From contig CAZIQG010000011.1 in the NCBI GenBank assembly GCA_964541725.1, positions 1-22,514 of the forward strand: a stretch of 22,514 nucleotides of DNA, read 5' to 3'. Source of the DNA: JAGOUY01 sp964541725 (GTDB lineage: Bacteria > Patescibacteriota > Patescibacteriia > 2-12-FULL-60-25). A program made the position numbers and the translations under genes. Positions 1-9,418 of the stretch are shown here, piece after piece. Numbering within the stretch: the first letter of the stretch is position 1; each line of letters opens with the position of its first letter. The notes beneath the pieces are model-generated. The model saw only the letters and a program-made list of their open reading frames with translations. It ran no database searches and had not been told where the DNA came from.

Positions 1-1820
1 GTATGGGCGAGGCTATCGCCCATCGTGGGCCAGATGGAGAGGGGAGTTGGGTAGAAGGAGGGGTTGGACTTGCGCATCGGCGTCTCGCGATTATTGACGT
101 GTCTCAACGTGGCGCCCAGCCCATGGTGTCTGCCGATGAGCGGTACGTGATCACCTTCAATGGGGAGATTTATAATTACCAAGCCTTAAAGCAAGAATGT
201 GAGAGTCGGGGGATGGTCTTTCGTTCAGATTCGGATACAGAGGTCTTGTTGCAATTGTATGCCCGCAAAGGGGAAAAAATGTTGGCAGACCTACGCGGGA
301 TGTTTGCCTTCGCCATTTGGGATCGCGAAGCGCGGCGTTTATTTGTCGCGCGCGACCGCATTGGAAAAAAACCATTCTTCTATCGTCATACCGCGACCAC
401 GTTTTCCTTTGCTTCTGAGCTTAAGGCCTTGTTAGTAGATCAGCCAGCAGATATTGATGTAAATGCTATTCGTGTTTTTCTCGGCTTGCAATACGTTCCC
501 GCTCCGTTAACGGGGTTTGAGGGGATCGTGTCTTTACCCCCAGGCTATGCCGGAATATGTGAAAATGGTGTCTGGAAAACCTGGAAGTACGACGATGTTT
601 TTTCCACCCCTCCATTCACGGGAACATTCACAGAAGCAAAAGATCAGATTCGTGCCTTGTTGGAAGAATCGATCCGTTTACGCCTCATCGCAGATGTGCC
701 GGTCGGAGCCTTCCTATCCGGCGGAATAGATTCCTCCGCGATCGTCGCTCTCGCGGAACAGTCCTTGGGAGCGCCGCTTACAACGTTCACGATGGGATTT
801 CCTTCCTTAGGATTTGATGAGCGAAGTCAGGCCGCTGCGTTTGCCAAAGAACGTGGACTCCTTCATTACTCGTTTGAAGCCAAGCCGGGTCATGCCTGCG
901 AAGCTCTCGATGCCCTGGTTTCTTTATACGAAAGTCCCTACGCCGATTCCTCCGCGCTACCAACCTGGATGTTGGCGCGTGAAACCGCGAACGAGGTAAA
1001 AGTCGTCTTAACGGGGGACGGAGCCGACGAACTCTTCGCAGGGTATCGACGGTATGTCTATTTTGTCCAAGCCCTCACCTTGGCACGAGTAGGAGGGAAA
1101 AAGAGTATCTCATGGATCAAGCGGCTTGGTTCCCATATTCGTGATCCACGCGTCTTACGTTTTGCACGAACACTCGAAGCGATTCAGCGTTCACCCGAAG
1201 CCGGGTACGCCGCCTTATTTACAGGAGCCTATTTTTCTGAAGCGGATGAGTCATGGCTTTTGCAGCCCGATTTTGCCAAGCGTACCCAAGCTTGGTCCGC
1301 AGAAGCGTGGGTAGAGGGGGCAATGCGAGAACGTCACACGACGACGCGAGATCCCTTGCACGCTGCGCTAACCTTTGATCGCACTTCATATTTACCCGAT
1401 GACCTCAATCTCAAGATGGACCGCGCCACCATGGCGCATGGTCTTGAGGCGCGCGCTCCCTTCTTAGACCAGGAATTAGTACGGTTTGTTAGTTCATTGC
1501 CGAGCGAATGGTTGCTCAAGGGATCACAAGGAAAATATATCTTGCGACAAGTGTTGGAGGGGGTCTTGCCCAAAAAAATCATGCAACGAAAAAAACGTGG
1601 ATTTCAGGTCCCACTCACGAACTGGTTTCAGGGAGAATTACGTCCCGTGTTCGAAGAGCGCTGCCTCGCCGTCGGGAGTCCTCTACAGATCATTTGTAAA
1701 CCGGAGGCAATCAAGAGCCTGCTGGAGCAAAACGATCGAGGAGCTAACCATGGGAATCGGTTATGGATGTTGCTGACCCTGGCAACGTGGCTACAGCAAC
1801 AACAAAAGGGTTATAAATAG
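1..1820 (+). CDS. asnB: Asparagine synthetase (glutamine-hydrolysing)-like amidotransferase, 5' truncated by window edge
   Basis: Class II glutamine amidotransferase fused to an ATP-dependent asparagine-synthetase domain. In surface-glycan loci such enzymes may amidate a sugar or precursor instead of aspartate. The visible protein (605 residues from the Met codon at 3) begins at MGEAIAHRGPDGEG, a motif that normally lies some way into the glutaminase domain. The N-terminal Met-Cys-Gly with the nucleophilic Cys is therefore missing: the frame is open to base 1 and the real start is upstream of the window. Glutaminase signatures visible are HRGPD, RLAIID and NGEIYNY. The PP-loop SGGIDSS is at residues 239-245 of the visible protein, followed by the TGDGADELFAGY motif and the MDRATMAHGLEARAPFLD region typical of AsnB. 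It resembles the complete copy at 15790 but is clearly diverged from it. Family is certain; the acceptor is unknown. Confidence 0.93.
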   Translation, partial: MGEAIAHRGPDGEGSWVEGGVGLAHRRLAIIDVSQRGAQPMVSADERYVITFNGEIYNYQALKQECESRGMVFRSDSDTEVLLQLYARKGEKMLADLRGMFAFAIWDREARRLFVARDRIGKKPFFYRHTATTFSFASELKALLVDQPADIDVNAIRVFLGLQYVPAPLTGFEGIVSLPPGYAGICENGVWKTWKYDDVFSTPPFTGTFTEAKDQIRALLEESIRLRLIADVPVGAFLSGGIDSSAIVALAEQSLGAPLTTFTMGFPSLGFDERSQAAAFAKERGLLHYSFEAKPGHACEALDALVSLYESPYADSSALPTWMLARETANEVKVVLTGDGADELFAGYRRYVYFVQALTLARVGGKKSISWIKRLGSHIRDPRVLRFARTLEAIQRSPEAGYAALFTGAYFSEADESWLLQPDFAKRTQAWSAEAWVEGAMRERHTTTRDPLHAALTFDRTSYLPDDLNLKMDRATMAHGLEARAPFLDQELVRFVSSLPSEWLLKGSQGKYILRQVLEGVLPKKIMQRKKRGFQVPLTNWFQGELRPVFEERCLAVGSPLQIICKPEAIKSLLEQNDRGANHGNRLWMLLTLATWLQQQQKGYK

Positions 1821-1834
1821 GATAAAAAAGACCA

Positions 1835-1860
1835 GAGCAAAAAAATTGATTTTTTCGCTC
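1835..1860 (+). promoter_or_regulatory. AT-rich hairpin and possible weak promoter in the asnB-epimerase gap
   Basis: The 63-base gap between the first asnB-like gene and the epimerase holds an inverted repeat. GAGC (1835-1838) plus an A7 run pairs with a T6 run (1850-1855) plus GCTC (1857-1860), with one bulged C and a TTGA loop. There is no U tract after the stem, so it is not a classic terminator. A weak sigma70-like match, TTGATT (1846-1851), 17 bases, TACGCT (1869-1874), would start transcription almost at the ATG at 1884. This is one of only two gaps above 20 bases on the plus strand, which makes it a natural place for control. Both readings are weak. Confidence 0.25.
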
Positions 1861-1883
1861 GGTTACGCTACGCTTTGCCCATT

Positions 1884-2759
1884 ATGGCAGAGACAAAGCG
1901 TATCCTTGTGACAGGCGGTGCCGGATTTATCGGCTCACATTTATGTGAGGCCTTGGTAAAAGACCCGAAAAACCAGGTCTATTCTTTAGATAATTATTCT
2001 ACCGGCAGCGAAAAGAACCATATTCCCGGGGTAACCTACATCCAGGGGGATACGCGTGAAATTAGCCAAAAAATACCCTTTACGCCGGATCTCGTCTTCC
2101 ATCTGGGGGAATATTCACGCACCTCAGAAAGTTTTGCGGAACCAGAAAAGACCTGGCGGTACAATGTAGAAGGGACGTTCTCTGTGCTCGAATTTTGCCG
2201 TCAACGCAAGGTAAAAAAAGTCTTGTATGCCGGTTCAAGTACAAAGCAGGCAGATGGGGGAGACGGTCGCAACCAATCGCCCTACGCCTGGACAAAAGCG
2301 GTAAATACAGAACTTATTCAACGCTACCATGAATGGTTTGGTCTCCCATTTGTCACCGTCTATTTCTATAATGTTTATGGTGGCAGAGAGATTTGCGAGG
2401 GACCCTATGCAACATTGATCGGTATCTTTAAGCGCTTAACGCGTGAAGGGAAACCGCTTGAAATCGTCGCTCCCGGCACCCAATTAAGAAGTTTCACTCA
2501 CGTTGATGATATTGTACGCGGGATTCTTTTGGCCGCTGAAAAGGGGAACGGGGACGGATACTGTCTAGGCCCAAAAACCATGCACACCATCAAAGATGTG
2601 GCAGAATTATTTGGCGGAGAGATCCGGATGCTGCCCGAGAAGCCAGGTGATCGCAAAACGGTGGTGATTGATTTATCCAAGACAGAAGAAGAATTGGGTT
2701 GGACGGCGCGCATCCGTCTCGAGGATCACGTCCGAGAATTTCTAAACGCTTTGTCATGA
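1884..2759 (+). CDS. NAD-dependent epimerase/dehydratase (extended SDR, UDP-glucose 4-epimerase-like)
   Basis: Extended short-chain dehydrogenase/reductase of the nucleotide-sugar epimerase/dehydratase family, about 291 residues and cytoplasmic. The Rossmann motif GGAGFIG lies at residues 11-17 and the catalytic YxxxK is Y134-A-W-T-K138, preceded by the GSSTKQ segment that carries the Ser/Thr. The length is slightly short of the usual 310-340 for GalE-type enzymes. Substrate cannot be read from sequence; UDP-glucose/galactose or a related UDP-sugar 4-epimerisation is the default guess. I chose ATG 1884; an in-frame TTG at 1875 would add three residues (MPI), and neither start has a Shine-Dalgarno sequence. 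The stop overlaps the next start as ATGA (2756-2759), implying translational coupling with the following glycosyltransferase. Confidence 0.88.
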   Translation: MAETKRILVTGGAGFIGSHLCEALVKDPKNQVYSLDNYSTGSEKNHIPGVTYIQGDTREISQKIPFTPDLVFHLGEYSRTSESFAEPEKTWRYNVEGTFSVLEFCRQRKVKKVLYAGSSTKQADGGDGRNQSPYAWTKAVNTELIQRYHEWFGLPFVTVYFYNVYGGREICEGPYATLIGIFKRLTREGKPLEIVAPGTQLRSFTHVDDIVRGILLAAEKGNGDGYCLGPKTMHTIKDVAELFGGEIRMLPEKPGDRKTVVIDLSKTEEELGWTARIRLEDHVREFLNALS

Positions 2760-3898
2760 AACGTGCTTTGATTTTTGCGACCAGCTACTTTCCCTTAGTG
2801 GGGGGAGCGGAGGTTGCGATGAAGGAGCTGACGGATCGACTGTCTAATTGGCAGTTTGATTTAGTGTGTGCACGTATTAAACCGGGATTATCTGATACAG
2901 AGCAGCTTGGAAACGTACGTATCCATCGCTGTGGCATTGGTCATCCTATCGATAAGTATCTTTTACCGATTCTTGGTGTCTGGCGAGCAATGTGGATCAC
3001 CAAAAAGGATCGGGTGGTTCTTTGGTCATTGATGGCGAGCTATAATGGATTTGCGGCGCTTGTGTATACATGGGTGCGACCGAAAACCCCGCTTCTTCTG
3101 ACGCTTCAAGAAGGAGATCCGCTGGAACACTACGCAAAGCGCACAGGAATCTTAACGTTTTTGCATAAGCGCATTTTTCGTCGCGCTAATACGATACAGA
3201 CAATTAGTCATTTTTTGGCTGCATGGGCAGAGCGTATGGGAGCAACCTCTAAACCTGTTGTCATCCCAAACGGCGTAGATGTTGCGCGTTTCTCTTTGCG
3301 TCTTGATCCTGCACAGCGTCAAAGCATGCGTACGCAACTTGGTTGCCAAGATTCTGATCTTGTAATCATAACAACATCACGTTTAACCTTAAAAAATGCC
3401 GTTGACGATCTAATTAAATCTCTCACGTCTTTACCTTTAAACTATAAACTGCTCATTGCCGGAGAGGGGGTGGACCGTGCTGCACTAGGCGCTCTCGTGG
3501 AAACGCATCGGTTGCAAGATCGGGTGACATTCTTGGGTACGCGTAGCCAGCAAGAGTTGCCGACCCTTCTCCAGTGTGCGGATATATTTTGTCGGCCTTC
3601 TTTGTCAGAAGGGTTAGGTATTTCTTTTTTAGAAGCGTTAGCAAGTGGTCTGCCAATCGTTGCAACCCCTGTTGGTGGAATCCCAGACTTTCTTCGAGAT
3701 GGAGAAACAGGCGTGTTTTGCCAGCCACGTGACCCCATCTCGATCGCGAAAGCGGTCCTGCGTATCCAAGAGGAGCCGGGATTGCTTCAAAAACTCATCC
3801 AGCAAGGGGAGAGGCTGGTGAAGAAAGAGTATACGTGGGAGGAGATCACTAAGCGTATGGAGGCTCTTTTGGAAGGTCTAGAGAATACCCGCGTATGA
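2756..3898 (+). CDS. Glycosyltransferase family 4 (GT-B fold)
   Basis: Cytoplasmic retaining glycosyltransferase of the GT4 family, 380 residues, expected to transfer a sugar from a nucleotide donor to a growing lipid-linked glycan. The N-terminal half has the acceptor-side glycine motif (FPLVGGAEVAM). The C-terminal half has the donor-binding features: the NGVDVARF segment, and the E-x7-E motif E285-GLGISFL-E293 followed by ALASGLPIVATPVGG. The frame is open further upstream to 2699, but the start at 2756 is preferred because it gives the ATGA overlap with the preceding epimerase stop and the normal MKRALIFATSYFP beginning of the family. Its own stop overlaps the methyltransferase start (3895-3898). 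Donor and acceptor are not predictable. Confidence 0.92.
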   Translation: MKRALIFATSYFPLVGGAEVAMKELTDRLSNWQFDLVCARIKPGLSDTEQLGNVRIHRCGIGHPIDKYLLPILGVWRAMWITKKDRVVLWSLMASYNGFAALVYTWVRPKTPLLLTLQEGDPLEHYAKRTGILTFLHKRIFRRANTIQTISHFLAAWAERMGATSKPVVIPNGVDVARFSLRLDPAQRQSMRTQLGCQDSDLVIITTSRLTLKNAVDDLIKSLTSLPLNYKLLIAGEGVDRAALGALVETHRLQDRVTFLGTRSQQELPTLLQCADIFCRPSLSEGLGISFLEALASGLPIVATPVGGIPDFLRDGETGVFCQPRDPISIAKAVLRIQEEPGLLQKLIQQGERLVKKEYTWEEITKRMEALLEGLENTRV

Positions 3899-4593
3899 AG
3901 ATTTACGAACCAGGAAATGCTGCTAAGCAAGCCATCTTCTTGCAGCTTGCCCAAGGTCTTACGCAGGAACCCCTGCGCATCCTTGATCTTGCCTGTGGTG
4001 ATGGTCATTTGTGGAAAATATTCTTAGAGACACATCCCCAGGTGTCCGTTGTAGGGTTGGATACCAATACGCACGCTATTGAACGAGGGAAGAAACAAGG
4101 TCAGGAGCGTCTAGATCTACGTGTCTTCGATGCGCAACGGACCTTTGAGGATCAGTTGTTTGATGTGGTAGTGGCTTTTAGTGCAATCGAGCATGTGGTA
4201 GATCGTTCCGCCTTTTTACGCACGGTCTGGGCAGCGCTCAGGCCAGGTGGTTTTGCGTATCTTAACTATGATGCGGGTCATTTCCGCTCGCATGATCTCA
4301 AAGAGCGTGTAATGGTACCTATAAGCCAGCTCCTTGCGCTTGTTGGGATCGAGGCGCCTTACATGAAGCGAGTAGATGACCGTCTCTTTCTGGAGCAGGC
4401 GCGCGCGCAGGGATTTAGTCTGCAAGCGGTAGAGAAATACAATCTTCATCTTTTAAAAGGGTTTTTTCGCGGAGCCACGGACGAGGCTATTGAGGCCTGG
4501 GTAAGATTTGAGCAAAGGATGAACACGCTCTTTTCTCCAGAACAGCTTGACCGGATCATGTGGTCTACCACCGTGATCCTACAAAAACCATGA
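3895..4593 (+). CDS. Class I SAM-dependent methyltransferase
   Basis: Rossmann-fold methyltransferase of 232 residues. Motif I is LDLACGDG at residues 30-37, followed by an acidic residue at the end of strand beta2 (VVGLDTN) that should bind the SAM ribose. The FDVVVAFSAIEHV segment is the post-motif II/III region of the Methyltransf_11/23 group, and ALRPGGFAYLNYD is motif III-like. Being sandwiched by ATGA overlaps between a GT4 gene and the large GT fusion, it probably methylates a sugar in the glycan or caps the chain, but that is inference; lipid or small-molecule methylation cannot be excluded. No membrane segment is evident. Confidence 0.88.
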   Translation: MKIYEPGNAAKQAIFLQLAQGLTQEPLRILDLACGDGHLWKIFLETHPQVSVVGLDTNTHAIERGKKQGQERLDLRVFDAQRTFEDQLFDVVVAFSAIEHVVDRSAFLRTVWAALRPGGFAYLNYDAGHFRSHDLKERVMVPISQLLALVGIEAPYMKRVDDRLFLEQARAQGFSLQAVEKYNLHLLKGFFRGATDEAIEAWVRFEQRMNTLFSPEQLDRIMWSTTVILQKP

Positions 4594-7500
4594 ATATCTT
4601 GATCGCAAGCGGTATTTATCCGCCGGAGTCCGGTGGTCCAGCGACGTATTCTTCGGAAGCGGCGCAAGCCTTGCGTGCCCGGGGTCACGTCGTGCAAGTA
4701 ATAAGTTATGGGGAGAATCCAGAAAAAGTGTCGGAACAGAAAGCAGGCGAAGAAAATAATGTATTATTTATCTCACGACGAGGAGGAATTCTCATCCGGT
4801 ACCTTCGTTATGCCTGGGCCGTCTATCGCAAAGCGCGTCACGCCGATGTCTTATTCGCGCAAGGGGCTGTATCCGAAGGTGTTCCGACCGCGCTTGTGGC
4901 GAAGATCCTACGTAAGCCTGTTATCGTACGTATACCGGGAGATTACGCCTGGGAGATGGGGAGGCAACAATCTCCACGCTCTACGGAGGTTACCTTGGAT
5001 CGTTTTTTGACCCATGCCCACACGGGAAGGATCGGGTTATATGAGCGCTTAGAACGGTGGACTGCGCGTCAGGCGCGGTTGATTGTCGTTCCGAGCACGT
5101 ATCTGCGGTCTGTGGTGGAACGTTGGGGAATTCCGGGGGAACGAATTGAGGTGATAAAAAACGCTGTCCAACCTCTTCCAAAGACCGCAGGGCGAAGGGT
5201 GCTACGAAAACGGTTTACATGTAACGATCAAGTCATCTGTCTGACGGCAGTCAGAGCCGTTCCTTGGAAAGGAGTTTCGGAGTTGATCGAGTGGTGGCAT
5301 CGACTGCCCGCCTCCCATGTTCTCGTTGTGGCGGGCGATGGGCCTGAACTTGAGGCATGGAAGCAGACGGCGATAAAAGCAGGGGTTGGGCAACGTATTC
5401 GTTTTTTAGGACGCATTTCACGGGAAGTATTGACTGAGTGGTACGATGCGGCGGATGTATTTATCTTGCACACGGGGTACGAGGGCTATCCTCATACGGT
5501 GCCGGAGGCCGTTTCGCGTGGCCTGCCTTGCTATGTTAGTGACCAAGGAGGAAATCCTGAGACACAAGAAGAATTCGGCGAATGTGTAAAAGTATTGCCA
5601 TACCAGGATCGGGATGCCTGGGTCACGGCTCTTTCAGAGGTGAAAGTGCATGTGGATACCCCCCCGCCGCTCCAATTAGAGTGGACCCATAAAAAAATGA
5701 TCGACACTCTAGAGGAGCGAGTAAGGCGAGTGTATAAACCAGATCTCGATACCCATGCCCGCGTGGTTATGGTGGGCTATGAGCGAGAATTATTAAAAAC
5801 GGAGTCAGCCACGTTCGCACGCGTCGCATCTTTAACATCATCTACACTCGGACTCTCTGCCTTGGTCGTGGCACAGCTTCCGGACGATGTCGCGACGGAA
5901 CGAGATGGCTTGCGGGTGTATGGGTTTGGGGGCGGGGCTCTTCGTCGCATGTGGCAAGCGATGAAGATCGGGGTACGGGAAGTAAATCGTTTGCCGACAC
6001 GTACATTGGTAACAGGCCAGGATCCATTTGCGGCGGGATTAATTGCCTACCTTCTTTCTCGTTGGACAAACCAACCTCTTGAACTACAGGAGCACGGAGA
6101 TTTTTGGTCGGGTGCGTGGCAGAAGGAGCATTGGACGCATCGTTTATGGGCGATCCTCGGAATGGCGCTTTTGAAACGCGCTGAGCGAATTCGCGTCGTG
6201 AGTGAGCGCGTGAAAGAGCATTTGGTTGCAAGAGGGATCAAGACGGAGAAGATTGCGATTATTCCCGTGGCTCAAGATCTTGGGTATCTGCTCACAAAGC
6301 CTCTGACGCCGCAGGAGAGAGGGGAGTGGATCATCCGTGTTCCTGCGCGCTTTGTCTCGCAAAAAGGCCTGGATGTCTTGCTAGACGCCTTCGCGAAAGT
6401 GCATGAACGATATTTAAATGCACGATTGGAATTAGTGGGTGCAGGTCCGCTTGAAGCTTGGCTGCTAAAACGGATTGAAGCTCTTGGCCTATCATTTGTC
6501 GTTAGTGTACGGCCATGGGGAGAGGCGACCGAGCTTTGGGATGGGGCGGACATGTTTGTGATGTCTTCGCGCTACGAGGGATATGGACGTACGATCATAG
6601 AAGCGATGGCAGCAGGTGTTCCAGTAGTCGCCACGGATGTAGGGTGTGCGAGCTCTGTCTTGCGGCATGAACAAGAAGGGTTGGTCGTTCCGTCTGAGAA
6701 CATACCGGCACTTGCTCAAGCAATGATGCGTCTCATGGAAGATGAATCGTTGCGTACACGTCTACAGAAAGCAGCTCGTGAGCGTGCGCACTCCCTCTCA
6801 CTCCCATCAGATCTCCAGACATTGCAACGAACCCATTGGGTAAACGCGCTCAACGCATTTCCTTCGCAAGAAATTGGGCCACGGTTTGAGCTTTGGGTGA
6901 TGGGATTTTTGCTCTTCGTCGTCGCCACCCGCGCCCTATCCGTTGCGTTATTCCATGCACAACTCCTCAATCGTGAATGGGGATTTTTTACCTTGGTCCA
7001 ACATTGGTTTCAGGGATATGGATACAGTTTTGCGAGCCAACTCGGGTGCGCGTCTGCGTATCGTTCACCGGGATATTTATTTTTTCTCACGGCTCTTTAC
7101 AGCGTTTTCTCCCCGAGTAATACCTGGGCACAGGCCATCGTACAGAATATCGTAGTGGCAGGGGCTCTCTGGTTAACGTATGCCGTGGGAAAACGGTTAG
7201 TAGGACCAAGAGCAGCCTTGTTCGGCGGTTTTGTTATGGCATGCTACCCGTACACGTTCTACCATTACACCCAGTTCTATCATACGTTTCTCCAAAGTTT
7301 TTTTCTTCTGCTGGTCATCTGGCTCGTGTTTCGATTGGTTGAAACAAAGCGCCTTACCTATGCCCTTGCAGCTGGTCTTGCCATTGGCGCGCTTGCCTAT
7401 GTACAGGGGACGATCCTGCCTGCGACACCCTTTGTGGCGCTTTGGGTGTTCTGGCGCTTCTGGCCAAGTTGGAAACAGGCATGTATCGCCATTGCGCTCA

Positions 7501-8270
7501 TGGGGATATGTGCGGCCGGACTGATTGCTCCCTGGACGTACCGCAATTGGAAGGTGTTTCACGAGTTCATTCCGCTGACTACGGATCTTGGCCACGCCCT
7601 CTTCAAAGCGAATAATGAAAATATTTACGAGCTTACACGGCGAGGGTATCCGCAAGAAATTATTGATGACATTCCCTCTTCCACGAATCGATTATATAAG
7701 CAATACCGCTTGCCCGGATATCTAGAGGAGGATCTCAAGCAGGCGGGCGTACTTCATGAATCAATTTTGTGGACCCAGTGGCATCCTCGTGAGCCAAGTC
7801 GTGACATTCAAGTGTGCGAGGATCTTAAGCCCCTTAATGAATATGAATTCAATCAATATTGGTTAGGAAAAACCAAGCAATATTGGCACGATGCTTGGGG
7901 CTGGGATGTATGGAGATTGCCTCTGCAAAAGATAAAGACGTTTTGGAGTCCGGGCTTATTCCCCTTTATCAAAACGGGAGCTCCCTGGAGTTTTGCAGGT
8001 TCTGCTTGGAAGGAATGGGCTGCTCGTGCTTCGGTCTGGGTAAGTACCGCCTTCGTTATTTGCTTGGGTTTGATAGGTTGGCTCGTTGCTCTCAAACGCC
8101 GTCGGTCATCAGCTTGGTTAGTTCTTTGTTTTTTTGCGGTCTTCACCCTTCTCCATTCGCTTGTGGCAGGATATACAAAATATCGTATCCCGCTTGACCA
8201 TCTGCTCGTGGCCTATGCAGCGAGCTGTGCGGTGATGGTTGTGGATTGGCTGCGTGGGAAACGCCTATGA
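4590..8270 (+). CDS. Three-domain fusion: GT4 - GT4 - GT-C (GT39/ArnT-like) membrane glycosyltransferase
   Basis: A single uninterrupted frame of 1226 residues. Residues ~1-385 are a GT4 domain (SGIYPPESGGPATYSSE at the N-terminus; E-x7-E at E298/E306 in TGYEGYPHTVPEA). Residues ~390-760 are a second GT4 domain (E663/E671 in SSRYEGYGRTIIEAMAAG). Residues ~766-1226 form a polytopic domain with about ten hydrophobic helices, a YRSPGYLFFLTALYSVF segment and an APWTYRNWKVF segment like GT39/ArnT/RgtA-type GT-C enzymes, with a ~130-residue hydrophilic stretch before the last three helices. GT-C enzymes use polyprenyl-phosphate sugars on the outer face, whereas GT4 domains work in the cytoplasm, so this protein could join steps on both sides of the membrane. 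The start at 4590 is set by the ATGA overlap with the methyltransferase; ten extra residues are open upstream. The stop overlaps the next gene (8267-8270). Confidence 0.9.
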   Translation: MNILIASGIYPPESGGPATYSSEAAQALRARGHVVQVISYGENPEKVSEQKAGEENNVLFISRRGGILIRYLRYAWAVYRKARHADVLFAQGAVSEGVPTALVAKILRKPVIVRIPGDYAWEMGRQQSPRSTEVTLDRFLTHAHTGRIGLYERLERWTARQARLIVVPSTYLRSVVERWGIPGERIEVIKNAVQPLPKTAGRRVLRKRFTCNDQVICLTAVRAVPWKGVSELIEWWHRLPASHVLVVAGDGPELEAWKQTAIKAGVGQRIRFLGRISREVLTEWYDAADVFILHTGYEGYPHTVPEAVSRGLPCYVSDQGGNPETQEEFGECVKVLPYQDRDAWVTALSEVKVHVDTPPPLQLEWTHKKMIDTLEERVRRVYKPDLDTHARVVMVGYERELLKTESATFARVASLTSSTLGLSALVVAQLPDDVATERDGLRVYGFGGGALRRMWQAMKIGVREVNRLPTRTLVTGQDPFAAGLIAYLLSRWTNQPLELQEHGDFWSGAWQKEHWTHRLWAILGMALLKRAERIRVVSERVKEHLVARGIKTEKIAIIPVAQDLGYLLTKPLTPQERGEWIIRVPARFVSQKGLDVLLDAFAKVHERYLNARLELVGAGPLEAWLLKRIEALGLSFVVSVRPWGEATELWDGADMFVMSSRYEGYGRTIIEAMAAGVPVVATDVGCASSVLRHEQEGLVVPSENIPALAQAMMRLMEDESLRTRLQKAARERAHSLSLPSDLQTLQRTHWVNALNAFPSQEIGPRFELWVMGFLLFVVATRALSVALFHAQLLNREWGFFTLVQHWFQGYGYSFASQLGCASAYRSPGYLFFLTALYSVFSPSNTWAQAIVQNIVVAGALWLTYAVGKRLVGPRAALFGGFVMACYPYTFYHYTQFYHTFLQSFFLLLVIWLVFRLVETKRLTYALAAGLAIGALAYVQGTILPATPFVALWVFWRFWPSWKQACIAIALMGICAAGLIAPWTYRNWKVFHEFIPLTTDLGHALFKANNENIYELTRRGYPQEIIDDIPSSTNRLYKQYRLPGYLEEDLKQAGVLHESILWTQWHPREPSRDIQVCEDLKPLNEYEFNQYWLGKTKQYWHDAWGWDVWRLPLQKIKTFWSPGLFPFIKTGAPWSFAGSAWKEWAARASVWVSTAFVICLGLIGWLVALKRRRSSAWLVLCFFAVFTLLHSLVAGYTKYRIPLDHLLVAYAASCAVMVVDWLRGKRL

Positions 8271-9412
8271 AGATTATTTACGTAGACAATATCCGTTTTC
8301 CAACAGAACGGGCGCACGGATATCAGATTGCACAGTACTGCCAGCAAATGGGGTTGCTTGGCCATGAGGTGGTATTAGTCACGCCTAACCGGAGTCAAGA
8401 AAAAGACGTAGCTCGCTACTATGGCTTTGATAAAATACGGTTCACGCACACCGCCCTAGAGACGGGGGACGCGTTACGCTATCGCTGGCTACCACGGTCA
8501 TTAGGTTATCTTCTTCAGCGTTGGACATTCCTCCGTGGAGTACGCTGTTGGGCGCGTTCACAAACAGCTGATATTTGGTATACGCGCTCCCCAGCGGTGA
8601 TTGCGACGCTCATGGACCCACGAAAGAAGAAGTGGGTGCTTGAGGTACATGATAATCCTGCGCGGAATGTGCGACGTTGGAAAAAAATACAAGAAGAAGT
8701 ACGCTTTTTTATTCCGATCAGTGAAGGGATGAAGTCTTGTCTGCTTGAGGCAGGGATTCCAGAGAGTAAAACGCTCGTCGCTCATGATGGAGTGGATCTA
8801 GAGGAAGTAGAGAGGTCGCCTAAGGGTCAGTTCCGATCTAGGCTAGGAATTTCTCCTAAGAAGTTTTTATTGGTGTATACAGGAAGTCTTTATCCCTGGA
8901 AGGGCGTAGATTTTGTCGTGAAGGCGTGGAAGCGTGTTCCACCCGGTGCGGCGCTTGTTATCGTAGGAGGGCCTAAGGAGGATTACGAACGCCTTAAAAA
9001 TCTCCTCCCACGGGAAAAGGATCCAAGAATACACATTTTGCCTAGCATGAGTCGGTCAGAGGTATTTTCCTTATTAAAAGAGGCAGACGCGGCACTGTTA
9101 CCGACTTCTCCGGATTTTACCATTGGACGAACCTATACCTCTCCGCTTAAGCTTTTCGAGTACCTTGCTGCGGGATTACCCATACTCGCGAGTGATGTAC
9201 CGACCGCACGCGAGGTGCTTACGCGTCGAGTAGCGCATTTCTTTGTCCAGGATACCAAGGCATTTATTACCACTCTCGAGACCATGATGAACGATGGTGG
9301 CTGGCGTCAATCAGCGGCCCTGGAAGCACGTGCCTTGGCGAAGAAATATACCTGGAGGGCGCGTGCAGAACGTATCGCAGCAGTGCTTAAGAATGTGTGT
9401 AAGGATGCGTAA
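8267..9412 (+). CDS. Glycosyltransferase family 4-like protein
   Basis: GT-B-fold glycosyltransferase of 381 residues. It has the N-terminal MKIIYVDNIRFPTERAHG segment with a family-like acceptor loop, the interdomain PISEGMKSCLLEAGI helix and AHDGVDLEE, and a C-terminal donor region TSPLKLFEYLAAGLPILASD with Glu298. The first Glu of the usual E-x7-E pair is replaced by Tyr eight residues earlier, as occurs in some GT4 subgroups that carry the SPLKLFEY form. The start was chosen at the ATGA overlap with the fusion gene stop; seven more codons are open upstream. It is the last member of the tightly overlapped gene string; a six-base gap follows before the HAD-UbiA gene. Confidence 0.9.
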   Translation: MKIIYVDNIRFPTERAHGYQIAQYCQQMGLLGHEVVLVTPNRSQEKDVARYYGFDKIRFTHTALETGDALRYRWLPRSLGYLLQRWTFLRGVRCWARSQTADIWYTRSPAVIATLMDPRKKKWVLEVHDNPARNVRRWKKIQEEVRFFIPISEGMKSCLLEAGIPESKTLVAHDGVDLEEVERSPKGQFRSRLGISPKKFLLVYTGSLYPWKGVDFVVKAWKRVPPGAALVIVGGPKEDYERLKNLLPREKDPRIHILPSMSRSEVFSLLKEADAALLPTSPDFTIGRTYTSPLKLFEYLAAGLPILASDVPTAREVLTRRVAHFFVQDTKAFITTLETMMNDGGWRQSAALEARALAKKYTWRARAERIAAVLKNVCKDA

Positions 9413-9418
9413 TTATCT

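Noticed and set aside
1875..1883. TTG start for the epimerase
   Set aside because: It adds only three residues with no ribosome-binding site; the ATG at 1884 is the simpler choice, though TTG cannot be excluded.
7197..7655. 152-codon minus-strand open frame opposite the GT-C domain of the fusion
   Set aside because: It lies wholly within the strongly supported fusion gene, has no recognisable motif and no start signal; it is a shadow frame.
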